Assembly (NCBI RefSeq): GCF_900115545.1
Contig: NZ_FOWV01000001.1
Span: 558,001 to 622,000 of the forward strand
Source of the DNA: Ralstonia sp. NFACC01
Lineage (GTDB): Bacteria > Pseudomonadota > Gammaproteobacteria > Burkholderiales > Burkholderiaceae
Direction of reading: 5' to 3'
Length of the DNA stretch: 64,000 nucleotides
Positions 30,259 to 38,468 of the stretch are shown piece after piece. The notes under the pieces are model-generated. The model saw only the letters and a program-made list of their open reading frames with translations, did not search any database and was not told the origin of the DNA. A program made the translations under genes and the position numbers. Within the stretch, counting starts at the first letter, position 1; every line of letters begins with the position of its first letter.

Positions 30259-31128
30259 ATGGGCAAGCTGGCCTTGGCCGCGAAGATTACCCACGTGCCG
30301 TCGATGTACCTGTCGGAGCTGCCGGGCAAGCATCATGGCTGCCGCGAGGCGGCCATCGAGGGCCACCGCATCATCGGACAGCGTTGCCGTGACCTGGGCG
30401 TGGACACCATCGTCGTGTCCGACGTGCACTGGCTGGTTAACGCCGGCTATCACGTCAATTGCAATGCGCGCTTCGAAGGTGTCTACACGAGCAACGAGCT
30501 GCCGCATTTCATTAAGGACATGCGGTACGCGTATCCGGGCAACCCGGCGCTTGGTCGATTGATTGCGGAGACGGCATCGGCGCGCGGTGTGTTCACGCGT
30601 GCGCACGAAATCGACAGCCTTGAGCTTGAGTACGGCACGCTGGTGCCGATGCGGTACATGAACAGCGACCAGCACTTCAAGGTCGTGTCGATCGCGGGCT
30701 GGTGCGCGTGGCACACACTGGAAGAAAGCCGCCGCTTTGGCGCCGCGCTGCTTGAAGCCATCGAGGCCAGCGACAGCAACGTCGCATTTCTTGCCAGCGG
30801 ATCGCTCTCGCACCGTTTCAACGGCAACGGAAGCTCCGAAGAATCCATTCACCAGATCAGCCGCGAGTTTTTCAAGCAGGTCGACCTGCGCGTGGTCGAG
30901 CTGTGGAAGCAGGGCGACTGGAAGACCTTCTGCGCGATGCTGCCCGAGTACGCATCGCTGTGTGAAGGCGAGGGCGGCATGCACGACACAGCCATGCTGC
31001 TCGGCCTGCTTGGCTGGGACGCCTATGACAGGGGCGTCGAGGTCATCACCGAATATTTCGCCAGCTCCGGCACGGGCCAGATCAACGCGATCTTCCCGTT
31101 GCCCGGACGTGAGCAAGTTGAAGCCTGA
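30259..31128 (+). CDS. hpaD: 3,4-dihydroxyphenylacetate 2,3-dioxygenase (extradiol, LigB type)
   Basis: This 289-residue class III extradiol dioxygenase opens the ring of homoprotocatechuate. Visible features are KITHVPSMYLSELPGKHHGC with a metal-ligand His, IVVSDVHWLVNAGYHVNCN, SGSLSHRFNGNGSSEESIHQ and the acidic LPEYASLCEGEGGMHDTAML. ATG 30259 with GGAAGGAGA upstream gives the family start; the frame is open 48 bp further. It sits between hpaE and hpaF as in other hpa clusters. Confidence 0.93.
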   Translation: MGKLALAAKITHVPSMYLSELPGKHHGCREAAIEGHRIIGQRCRDLGVDTIVVSDVHWLVNAGYHVNCNARFEGVYTSNELPHFIKDMRYAYPGNPALGRLIAETASARGVFTRAHEIDSLELEYGTLVPMRYMNSDQHFKVVSIAGWCAWHTLEESRRFGAALLEAIEASDSNVAFLASGSLSHRFNGNGSSEESIHQISREFFKQVDLRVVELWKQGDWKTFCAMLPEYASLCEGEGGMHDTAMLLGLLGWDAYDRGVEVITEYFASSGTGQINAIFPLPGREQVEA

Positions 31129-31138
31129 GGAGATCGAC

Positions 31139-31528
31139 ATGCCGCATGTCATCGTCGAATACACCGACAACCTGGGCGACGACGCCCGCATTCCGGAATT
31201 GCTGCAGGCGATGAACGAGACGCTGATGGCGCAGAACGGCGTGTTTTCGACCGGCGGGATCCGATCGCGCGCCATGAAGCTGACCGACTACCGCGTGGCC
31301 GACGGCAAAGAGGATGACGCCTTCGTTCATGTCACGCTCAAGATTGCAGCGGGCCGTACTCCCGAGGTCAAGAAGGCCGCCGGCGATGCGCTGTTCGAGG
31401 CAGTCAAGGTACATTTTACCGAGGCCTTCGGGCGCCGTTATCTAGCGCTGTCGATGGAGCTGGCCGAGTTTGACGAGGGCGGCAGCTATAAGCACAACAA
31501 CATCCACGCGCGTTTTCCCAAGGCTTGA
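31139..31528 (+). CDS. hpaF: 5-carboxymethyl-2-hydroxymuconate delta-isomerase
   Basis: This 129-residue tautomerase-superfamily protein (MPHVIVEYTDNLGDDARIPE) has the catalytic Pro as residue 2. A later VHVTLKIAAGRTPEVKKAAG and a C-terminal YKHNNIH match CHMI enzymes. It isomerises the dehydrogenase product for HpaG. ATG 31139 is set by the need for Pro2 and by GAGGAGATC upstream. It is 10 bp after hpaD and 3 bp before hpaH. Confidence 0.92.
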   Translation: MPHVIVEYTDNLGDDARIPELLQAMNETLMAQNGVFSTGGIRSRAMKLTDYRVADGKEDDAFVHVTLKIAAGRTPEVKKAAGDALFEAVKVHFTEAFGRRYLALSMELAEFDEGGSYKHNNIHARFPKA

Positions 31529-31531
31529 CGC

Positions 31532-32335
31532 ATGCTCGACACCACGACCATCCAGACGATCGCGCGCCGCTTGCACCAGGCCGAGATCGACCGCAAACAG
31601 ATCCGGCAGGTTTCGCTTGAGCACCCCGACATCACCATCGATGACGCCTACGCCATCCAGCGCGAATGGGTCGCGATGAAGCTGGCGGGAGGGCGACGCC
31701 TGAAGGGCCACAAGATCGGCTTGACGTCACGCGCTATGCAGCAGTCTTCACAGATCGACGAGCCGGACTACGGCGCGCTGCTCGACGACATGTTCTTTGC
31801 CGAGGGGAGCGAGATCCCCACCAGCCGCTTCATCGTGCCGCGTGTGGAAGTGGAGCTTGCCTTTGTGCTCGGCAAGCGGCTGGAAGGGCCGGAGGTGACG
31901 CTGTTCGATGTGTACGACGCGGTGGACCACGTGATACCGGCGCTCGAGATCATCGACGCGCGCTCGCAATCGATCGATCCCGACAGCGGGCGCCCGCGCA
32001 AGGTGTTCGACACGATTGCCGACAACGCTGCGAACGCTGGCGTCGTGACGGGCGGCCGGCCCATCCGCATGCGCGATGTGGACCTGCGCTGGGTCAGTGC
32101 CATCTTTTCGCGCAACGCCGTCATCGAAGAGACAGGCGTGGCAGCCGGCGTGCTGAACCACCCGGCCAACGGTGTCGTCTGGCTGGCCAACAAGCTGGCG
32201 CCGCACGGCGTCGCGCTGGAGCCGGGGCAGGTCATTCTTGGCGGATCGTTCACGCGGCCGGTGCCAGCCCGGCCCGGTGATACATTCCATTGCGATTATG
32301 GTCCGCTTGGCAGCATTGCCTGCCATTTCGTCTGA
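31532..32335 (+). CDS. hpaH: 2-oxo-hept-4-ene-1,7-dioate hydratase
   Basis: This 267-residue member of the hydratase/decarboxylase family has GHKIGLTSRAMQQSSQIDEP, YGALLDDMFFAEGSEIPTSR, PRVEVELAFVLGKRLEGPEV (acidic metal ligands) and GGSFTRPVPARPGDTFHCDY. It adds water to 2-oxohept-4-ene-1,7-dioate to give the HpaI substrate. It starts 3 bp after hpaF. Confidence 0.92.
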   Translation: MLDTTTIQTIARRLHQAEIDRKQIRQVSLEHPDITIDDAYAIQREWVAMKLAGGRRLKGHKIGLTSRAMQQSSQIDEPDYGALLDDMFFAEGSEIPTSRFIVPRVEVELAFVLGKRLEGPEVTLFDVYDAVDHVIPALEIIDARSQSIDPDSGRPRKVFDTIADNAANAGVVTGGRPIRMRDVDLRWVSAIFSRNAVIEETGVAAGVLNHPANGVVWLANKLAPHGVALEPGQVILGGSFTRPVPARPGDTFHCDYGPLGSIACHFV

Positions 32336-32372
32336 CCGTCTAACCGTCTAACGCTCAAAGGATGCCCTCGCG

Positions 32373-33176
32373 ATGCAACTCCCGGTGAACAGCTTCAAGC
32401 GCGCGCTGGCCGAGCGCCGGCCGCAGATCGGCCTGTGGCTCGCAATGACGCATCCGTACCCGGCAGAGATTGTGGCGGGTGCCGGGTTCGACTGGTTGCT
32501 GATCGACAACGAGCACGCACCCAATCAACTGCAATCGACACTCGCGCAATTGCAGGCGGTTGCACCATACGCGTCGCATCCCATCGTGCGGCCTGCCTGG
32601 AACGATCCGGTCGAGATCAAGCGCCTGCTGGATATCGGCGCGCAGACGCTGCTCGTGCCGATGGTCCAGAACGCCGACGAGGCGCGTGCGGCGGTGGAAG
32701 CCATGCGCTATCCACCGAACGGTATTCGTGGCGTTGGCAGCGCGCTGGCTCGCGCATCGCGCTGGAACCGCGTAGACGATTACCTCCACCAGGCCGACGC
32801 TCAGATGTGCACGCTGATTCAGGTCGAAACGGCAGAGAGCCTGGAGCATCTCGACGCGATTCTTGCCGTGCAAGGCGTCGACGGCGTCTTCATTGGCCCT
32901 GGCGATCTTGCGGCATCCATGGGGCACCTGGGCGCACCGGCGCATCCAGAAGTCCGCAAGACGATCGACGGCGCAATTCAACGCATCGTCGCGTCCGGCA
33001 AGGCGGCGGGCATTCTGTCAGCGGATCAGGCGCAGGCGAAGCATTACCTGTCGCTCGGAGCGACCTTCGTTGCGGTCGGGACGGATGTCACGCTGCTGGC
33101 GCGTAGCGCCGAACAACTGGCGCAGGCGTTCAGGGGGGAGAACGCTGCCAAGCCGCAGGCCGGCAGCGTGTATTGA
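32373..33176 (+). CDS. hpaI: 4-hydroxy-2-oxoheptanedioate aldolase
   Basis: This 267-residue class II pyruvate aldolase has [58 protein letters not shown] and [20 protein letters not shown], then [15 protein letters not shown]. The Glu and Asp of these last two blocks bind the metal. It cleaves the hydratase product to pyruvate and succinate semialdehyde, finishing the pathway. It is the last structural gene, with hpaR convergent 6 bp away. Confidence 0.93.
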   Translation: MQLPVNSFKRALAERRPQIGLWLAMTHPYPAEIVAGAGFDWLLIDNEHAPNQLQSTLAQLQAVAPYASHPIVRPAWNDPVEIKRLLDIGAQTLLVPMVQNADEARAAVEAMRYPPNGIRGVGSALARASRWNRVDDYLHQADAQMCTLIQVETAESLEHLDAILAVQGVDGVFIGPGDLAASMGHLGAPAHPEVRKTIDGAIQRIVASGKAAGILSADQAQAKHYLSLGATFVAVGTDVTLLARSAEQLAQAFRGENAAKPQAGSVY

Positions 33177-33182
33177 CGGGCG

Positions 33183-33647
33183 TTACTCGTCGCCTGTGAA
33201 ACGTCCCATCGGCGTGTGTGTTTCCATGGCGTGGATCGACTCGTCGATGGTGGTGTAGAGCGCGTCGAGGCGTGCGCGACCCAACTGCGCTTCGATGCGT
33301 GCGTATTCCGCATCCACTTGCGGCTCCACATCGGCCAGGAACTGGCGGCTCTTGGGGGTGAGCGAAATCACCTGTCGGCGCTGGTCCACCGACGACTTTG
33401 TCCGCACGATCATCTCGGACTGTTCCATCGCAGCCAGCATGCGCGTCAGGCTTGGGCTCAGGATCAGGCATGCATCGGCGAGCTGGTTGGGCTCCATGTC
33501 GCCGGTATCGTTGAGCGTACGCAGCACGCGCCATTGCTGCTCGGTAATGCCGTGCTCGCGCAGGATCGGCCGAAAGCGCGCCATGAAGGTCTCACGGGCG
33601 CGCAGCAGGAGATGCGGGAGATTGCGGTGCTTGAAGGCAGAAGCCAT
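33183..33647 (-). CDS. hpaR: MarR-family repressor of homoprotocatechuate degradation
   Basis: This 154-residue MarR regulator has FRPILREHGITEQQWRVLRT, LADACLILSPSLTRMLAAME (recognition helix), VRTKSSVDQRRQVISLTPKS (wing) and an acidic C-terminal dimerisation helix. The start MASAFKHRNLPHLLLRARE resembles HpaR proteins. In enterobacteria HpaR represses the meta-cleavage operon and responds to 4-hydroxyphenylacetate-type compounds. Here it is convergent with hpaI, and its likely target is the palindrome at 27183-27196. Confidence 0.9.
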   Translation of the reverse strand: MASAFKHRNLPHLLLRARETFMARFRPILREHGITEQQWRVLRTLNDTGDMEPNQLADACLILSPSLTRMLAAMEQSEMIVRTKSSVDQRRQVISLTPKSRQFLADVEPQVDAEYARIEAQLGRARLDALYTTIDESIHAMETHTPMGRFTGDE

Positions 33648-33659
33648 GCGGGGCGCTCC

Positions 33660-34469
33660 TTATGCGCGACGCAAGGCAGCGACCACGGGCGTGTGGTCTG
33701 ATGGCTGCTCCCACGTGCGCGGCACGCGGTCGATATGGCACGACTCGCACAGCTTGGCGAGTTCAGGCGAAAGCATGATGTGGTCGATCCGCAGGCCGGC
33801 GTTGCGCTTGAACCCGAACATGCGGTAATCCCACCACGAGAACAGTTTGTCTTCCTGCTCAAACATGCGAAACGCATCGACGAGCCCAGCGCCTTGCATC
33901 GCTCGAAACGCCGCCCGCTCTTCAGGCGACACCAGGTTCTGACCCTCCCACTTTTTGGGGTCGTGCACATCGCGGTCTTCGGGAGCGATGTTGAAATCGC
34001 CCAGCAGCATCAGTCGCGGGTTTGCCGCCATCTCGCTCGTCAGCCAGGCCTGCAGTGCCTCCAGCCAGCGCAGCTTGTAGACGAATTTGTCGGAGTCGAG
34101 CGCCTGCCCGTTCGGAATGTAAGCAGAAATCACGCGCACCGGGCCGCCGTCGACGTCGTACGTGGCGGCAACGATGCGCTGCTGCTCGTCGGCAAAACCA
34201 GGGATGTTCTTCACCACATCGCGGCCTTCAGGCACCGACGCCTTGCGCGCGAGGATGGCGACACCGTTGTACGTCTTCTGACCCGTGAACAACGAGGCAT
34301 AGCCGGCGGCGTCCAGCTCGGCCAGGGGGTAACGGTCATCGGGTAGCTTCAGTTCCTGCAGGCAGAGCAGATCGATGGGGGTGGCGTCGGCTTCGCGCTC
34401 GCCCAGCCATTGCAGCACGTGCGGTAGGCGGACCTTCAGGGAGTTAACGTTCCAGGTGGCGACACGCAT
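33660..34469 (-). CDS. xthA: Exodeoxyribonuclease III (AP endonuclease)
   Basis: This 269-residue exonuclease/endonuclease/phosphatase-fold enzyme has N7-type WNVNSLKVRLPH, the metal Glu in LLCLQELKLPDDRYP, VISAYIPNG, LLGDFNIAPEDRDVHDP, and the catalytic LRIDHIMLSPEL and SDHTPVVAAL. It incises abasic sites and removes 3' blocks in base-excision repair. It is the size of E. coli XthA. It stops 12 bp from the hpaR start on the same strand. Confidence 0.94.
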   Translation of the reverse strand: MRVATWNVNSLKVRLPHVLQWLGEREADATPIDLLCLQELKLPDDRYPLAELDAAGYASLFTGQKTYNGVAILARKASVPEGRDVVKNIPGFADEQQRIVAATYDVDGGPVRVISAYIPNGQALDSDKFVYKLRWLEALQAWLTSEMAANPRLMLLGDFNIAPEDRDVHDPKKWEGQNLVSPEERAAFRAMQGAGLVDAFRMFEQEDKLFSWWDYRMFGFKRNAGLRIDHIMLSPELAKLCESCHIDRVPRTWEQPSDHTPVVAALRRA

Positions 34470-34560
34470 GAGGGCTCGGTCCTTGCAAATGGCGACGGCG
34501 CACAGTTCGGCGCCGTTCAGGGGTGCGATATTGTGCCATCAAGCGCAGCGGGCTCGAATG

Positions 34561-34596
34561 AAAAACGCCGCTTCGGCGTTGGCACGAAGCGGCGTT
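34561..34596 (-). terminator. Terminator after prlC
   Basis: Perfect 12-bp arms (34564-34575 and 34585-34596) have a 9-nt loop and a T-run on the minus strand (five A at 34561-34565 on the plus strand). It begins 23 bp past the prlC stop. Confidence 0.85.
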
Positions 34597-34619
34597 GTCA
34601 TGGCTGGCGCAGCAGTCCG

Positions 34620-36734
34620 TTACGCGGCTTCCGCCATCATGCCGCCATGACGCAGCAGTGCATCGATGCTAGGGGCGCGACCGCGGAAGGCCGTAAACGA
34701 TTCGATGGCCGGGCGGCTGCCACCCACGGCCAGCACTTCACGGCGATAGCGTGCGCCGGTTTCCGCATCGAGCACCGAGCCGCCCAGCTTGCTGGCTTCT
34801 TCAAACGCCGCATAGGCATCTGCCGATAGCACCTCGGCCCACTTGTAGCTGTAGTAACCCGCCGCATAGCCACCCGCAAAGATGTGGCTGAACGTGTTCG
34901 GCCAGCGCGACAGCTCGGCCTGCGGCACCACGTGGAAGCGATTGTTGATCTGGCGCGACAGCTCCAGCACCGACGTCGTGCCCTTGGGGTCGAAGTCTGT
35001 ATGCAGGTGCATGTCGAACGTCGAGAACACGATCTGGCGCAGCGTCGCCATGCCGTTCTGGAAATTCTTCGCGGCCAGCATGCTGTCGTACAGCTTGCGC
35101 GGCAGCGGCTCGCCGGAATTCACATGACGCGTCATGCGCGAGAGCACTTCCCATTCCCAGCAGAAGTTCTCCATGAACTGCGACGGCAGCTCCACCGCAT
35201 CCCATTCCACGCCGTTGATGCCCGACACGCCCAGCTCATCCACCTGCGTGAGCATGTGGTGCAGGCCGTGACCAAACTCGTGGAAGAGGGTGATGACCTC
35301 GTCGTGGGTGAACAGCGCGGGCTTGTTGCCGACCGGGCCGGAGAAGTTGCACGTGAGGTAAGCCACCGGGGTTTGCACGCCTGCTTCGCCCAGCAGCTTG
35401 CGACCGCGCGCGTCGTCCATCCACGCACCGCCACGCTTGCCTTCGCGCGCGTACAGGTCGATGTAGAACTGTGCGAGCAACTCGCCCTGGGCAGATTCGA
35501 CGCGAAAGAAGCGTACGTCGGGGTGCCATACCTCGGCCGCCTCCGGCTGAATTTTCACCGAGAACAACGTCTGCACAACATTGAACAGGCCGTCCAGTAC
35601 CGCGGGTTCTGGGAAATACTGCTTCACCTCCTGCTCGGAGAATGCGTAGCGTGCCTCGCGCAGTTTTTCCGAGGCGTAGGCCATGTCCCACGGTTCGAGC
35701 TTGTCGATGCCGAGCGTGGTTTTGGCAAAGGCCTGCAGCTCTTCCCAATCCTTCTCGGCAAACGGACGTGCGCGGTCGGCCAGTTCACCCAGGAAGCGCA
35801 GCACGTCTTCGGGCGAATCGGCCATCTTCGGCACGAGCGACACCTCGCCAAAATTGCGATAGCCCAGCATGTGCGCTTCTTCGGTGCGCAGCGTGAGCTG
35901 TTCAGCCATGTTGGCGGTGTTGTCCCATTCGGCCTTGCCGCCGCCGTACTGGGCGCCAAGTTCGGATGCGCGCGTGACGTTGGCTTCGTACAGTGTGCGG
36001 CGCAGCGCGCGATCGTCTGCGTATTGCAGCACCGGGAAGTACGACGGGAAATGCAGCGAGAACTTCCAACCGGTCGCATCGGGATTGTCGCGGCGTGCCG
36101 CTTCCTGTGCCGCCTGCTTGGCGTCGTCGGGCAGGCCGGCGAGGCGCGCTTCATCGTCGATGACGAGCGCGTAGGCGTTGGTCGCATCCAGGACGTGGTC
36201 GCTGAAGGCTTTTGTCAGTTGCGCCTGCTGTTCCTGAATGGCGGCAAAACGCGGTTTCTGGTCTTCGGGCAATTCCGCGCCACCCAGGCGGAAGCCGCGC
36301 AACTCGTTCTCAAGCAGCTTCTTGCGCGCAGGCGACAGCGTGGCGTATTCCGCGCTGTCGGCAATCGCCTTGTACTTCTCGAACAGTTCCAGATCCTGGC
36401 CCAGCCCCGACCAGAACTCTGTCACGCGCGGCAGATTGGCGGCATGGGCTTCACGCAGCTCCGGCGTGTCGGCGACGGCGCTCAGGTGGCTGACGATGCC
36501 CCAGGCGCGGCCCAGCGGCTCGGTCGCGTCCTCCAGTGCGGTGACGACGGTGTTCCAGCTCACAGGCGTGGCGGGGTCTTTGACCTGCGCGACCGCCGAT
36601 GCAGCACGCTCAAGCAGCACGTCGACGGCCGGCGTGATGTGTTCGGGGCGGATGTCCGCAAAGCGCGGCAGACCAGAAAAATCGAGCAGCGGATTGTTGG
36701 CCGGGGTGGCAACCTTGGGCGAAATGTCGGTCAT
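34620..36734 (-). CDS. prlC: Oligopeptidase A (M3 metallopeptidase)
   Basis: This 704-residue cytoplasmic zinc oligopeptidase has the M3 motif FHEFGHGLHHMLTQVDEL (HExxH at about residue 485) and the upstream GKRGGAWMDDARGRK block. PVAYLTCNFSGPVGNKPALF and the C-terminal FSHIFAGGYAAGYYSYKWAE, all diagnostic of PrlC/Dcp-type enzymes, are also present. It degrades short peptides, including signal peptides. The length is normal. It is transcribed behind folD but separated by a terminator at 36766-36801. Confidence 0.94.
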   Translation of the reverse strand: MTDISPKVATPANNPLLDFSGLPRFADIRPEHITPAVDVLLERAASAVAQVKDPATPVSWNTVVTALEDATEPLGRAWGIVSHLSAVADTPELREAHAANLPRVTEFWSGLGQDLELFEKYKAIADSAEYATLSPARKKLLENELRGFRLGGAELPEDQKPRFAAIQEQQAQLTKAFSDHVLDATNAYALVIDDEARLAGLPDDAKQAAQEAARRDNPDATGWKFSLHFPSYFPVLQYADDRALRRTLYEANVTRASELGAQYGGGKAEWDNTANMAEQLTLRTEEAHMLGYRNFGEVSLVPKMADSPEDVLRFLGELADRARPFAEKDWEELQAFAKTTLGIDKLEPWDMAYASEKLREARYAFSEQEVKQYFPEPAVLDGLFNVVQTLFSVKIQPEAAEVWHPDVRFFRVESAQGELLAQFYIDLYAREGKRGGAWMDDARGRKLLGEAGVQTPVAYLTCNFSGPVGNKPALFTHDEVITLFHEFGHGLHHMLTQVDELGVSGINGVEWDAVELPSQFMENFCWEWEVLSRMTRHVNSGEPLPRKLYDSMLAAKNFQNGMATLRQIVFSTFDMHLHTDFDPKGTTSVLELSRQINNRFHVVPQAELSRWPNTFSHIFAGGYAAGYYSYKWAEVLSADAYAAFEEASKLGGSVLDAETGARYRREVLAVGGSRPAIESFTAFRGRAPSIDALLRHGGMMAEAA

Positions 36735-36765
36735 GGCAGGCTCGGTAGAGAAATTCGGGGGACAA

Positions 36766-36801
36766 AAAAAGCGTCCGATCCAAGAGGTGGGGACGCTTTT
36801 T
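36766..36801 (-). terminator. Terminator between folD and prlC
   Basis: Arms AAAAAGCGTCC (36766-36776) and GGACGCTTTTT (36791-36801) carry A/T-rich ends on both sides. On the minus strand it follows the folD stop by 28 bp; the prlC start is 32 bp further on. Confidence 0.85.
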
Positions 36802-36828
36802 CCGTTTCCAACTGGATCAAGGTGAAGC

Positions 36829-37698
36829 TTACGCCGCCAGCGCGGCTCCTTCAGCAGCGCGCTCGGCGGCTTCCAGGGTATTGATCAGCAGCATGGTGAT
36901 CGTCATCGGACCGACACCGCCCGGCACGGGCGTGATATAGCCAGCGACTTCCTTGACGCCGGCAAAGTCGACGTCGCCACACAGCTTGCCGGCATCGTCG
37001 CGGTTCATGCCCACGTCGATGACGACGGCGCCCGGCTTGACCATGTCGGCAGTGATGATGTTGCGGCGGCCCACGGCGGCCACGATGATGTCGGCCTCAC
37101 GCGTGTGCGCGGCCAGGTCGCGCGTCTTGCTGTTGCAGATCGTGATGGTGGCGCCGGCTTGCAGCAGCAGCATCGCCATCGGCTTGCCGACGATGTTCGA
37201 GGCACCGACCACCACCGCATTGGCGCCGCGCACCGGGTAGTTGATCGATTCCAGCATCTTCATGCAACCGTACGGCGTGCAGGGGCGGAACAGCGGGGCG
37301 CCGGTCATCAGGGCACCGGCATTGGCCACGTGGAAACCGTCCACGTCCTTCTCGGGCGCGATGGCTTCGAGCACCTTGTGGCTGTCGATGTGTTTGGGCA
37401 GCGGCAGTTGGACCAGGATGCCGTGGATGCGCGGGTCGCGGTTCAGCGCGTCGATGCGGCCGAGCAGGTCGGCTTCGGACAGGTCAGCAGGGTAGCGGTC
37501 GAAGCTGGACAGGAAGCCGTTGTCTTCGCACGCCTTGATCTTGTTGCGCACATAGACCTGGCTGGCCGGGTCTTCGCCGACGAGGATGACGGCGAGGCCG
37601 GGCTGGTGGCCGCGCGCGGTCAGGGCGGCGGCGCGTTGTGCGGCCTCGGCGCGGAGTTGTTTGGCAAGCGCGTTGCCGTCAATGAGTTGGGCGGTCAT
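36829..37698 (-). CDS. folD: Bifunctional methylene-THF dehydrogenase/methenyl-THF cyclohydrolase
   Basis: This 289-residue FolD has [20 protein letters not shown] (substrate Tyr and following Lys), [60 protein letters not shown] and [20 protein letters not shown] (NADP-binding Ser), ending [16 protein letters not shown]. It interconverts 5,10-methylene- and 10-formyl-tetrahydrofolate. The length is standard. Confidence 0.95.
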   Translation of the reverse strand: MTAQLIDGNALAKQLRAEAAQRAAALTARGHQPGLAVILVGEDPASQVYVRNKIKACEDNGFLSSFDRYPADLSEADLLGRIDALNRDPRIHGILVQLPLPKHIDSHKVLEAIAPEKDVDGFHVANAGALMTGAPLFRPCTPYGCMKMLESINYPVRGANAVVVGASNIVGKPMAMLLLQAGATITICNSKTRDLAAHTREADIIVAAVGRRNIITADMVKPGAVVIDVGMNRDDAGKLCGDVDFAGVKEVAGYITPVPGGVGPMTITMLLINTLEAAERAAEGAALAA

Positions 37699-37793
37699 GG
37701 CTGGGCGGAGGAGGGAGAGGGCAAACCGCGATTATAAATCGCCGCCTCCCTTCCGGCCGCCCGGATGATCGCTTGGGTTTTCCTGCAGCCGAT

Positions 37794-38429
37794 TCAGGCG
37801 TTGCGCGACAGGGCCAGGCGCAGCAGGTCCGCCACGGTGTTCACGTTGAGCTTTTCCATGATGTTGGCGCGGTGCGCTTCCACCGTCTTGATGGAAATGC
37901 CCAGATCGTCGGCGATCTGCTTGTTCAGGCGGCCGGCGACGATGCGCTCCAGGACCTGCTGCTCACGCGTGGTCAGGCGGCCGAGCAGGTCCTTGGCGGC
38001 CTTTTGCTCGCGCGCGACCGAGTCTTCACTGCGGGCCTTGCTGAGCATGCGCTCAACCAGCTCGCGCAGTTCGGATTCGTCGAACGGCTTTTCAATGAAG
38101 TCGACCGCGCCTTTCTTCATGGTCGACACGGCCATTGGCACGTCGCCGTGGCCCGTGACGAAAACGATCGGCATGCGGCTGTTCTCGGCCAGCAGGCGGT
38201 CTTGCAGCTCGGGGCCGCTCATGCCTTGCATGCGTACGTCGAGGATCAGACAGCCGACGCCTTCGCCACGTTTGTCGTCGACCAGGAATTCTTCGGCACT
38301 GCGGTAGGTGCGGACGGTGTAGCCGTTGCCTTCGAGCAGCCACGTCAACGAGTCACGCATGGCTTCATCGTCATCGACGACGAACACGGTTTCGTTGCGC
38401 GGCGCAACTGCGGCGGGCGTTGTGCTCAT
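37794..38429 (-). CDS. FixJ-family response regulator
   Basis: This 211-residue regulator has a receiver domain (VFVVDDDEAMRDSLTWLLEG; phospho-acceptor D64 in LILDVRMQGMSG; K in FIEKPFDES) and a C-terminal LuxR-type helix-turn-helix (LTTREQQVLERIVAGRLNKQ, then TVEAHRANIMEKLNV). It resembles FixJ/TtrR-type regulators. The cognate sensor kinase gene lies 39 bp upstream on the same strand. Their location beside the divergent pyruvate dehydrogenase operon suggests a metabolic or redox cue, but no target is shown. Confidence 0.9.
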   Translation of the reverse strand: MSTTPAAVAPRNETVFVVDDDEAMRDSLTWLLEGNGYTVRTYRSAEEFLVDDKRGEGVGCLILDVRMQGMSGPELQDRLLAENSRMPIVFVTGHGDVPMAVSTMKKGAVDFIEKPFDESELRELVERMLSKARSEDSVAREQKAAKDLLGRLTTREQQVLERIVAGRLNKQIADDLGISIKTVEAHRANIMEKLNVNTVADLLRLALSRNA

Positions 38430-38468
38430 GGAGGAGTCCTCGGTCTACGTTCTATGTTTTAAAAACGA

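Noticed and set aside
34884-36884. A 666-codon plus-strand open frame opposite prlC
   Set aside because: Antisense shadow of the M3 peptidase; no family features and no ribosome-binding site.
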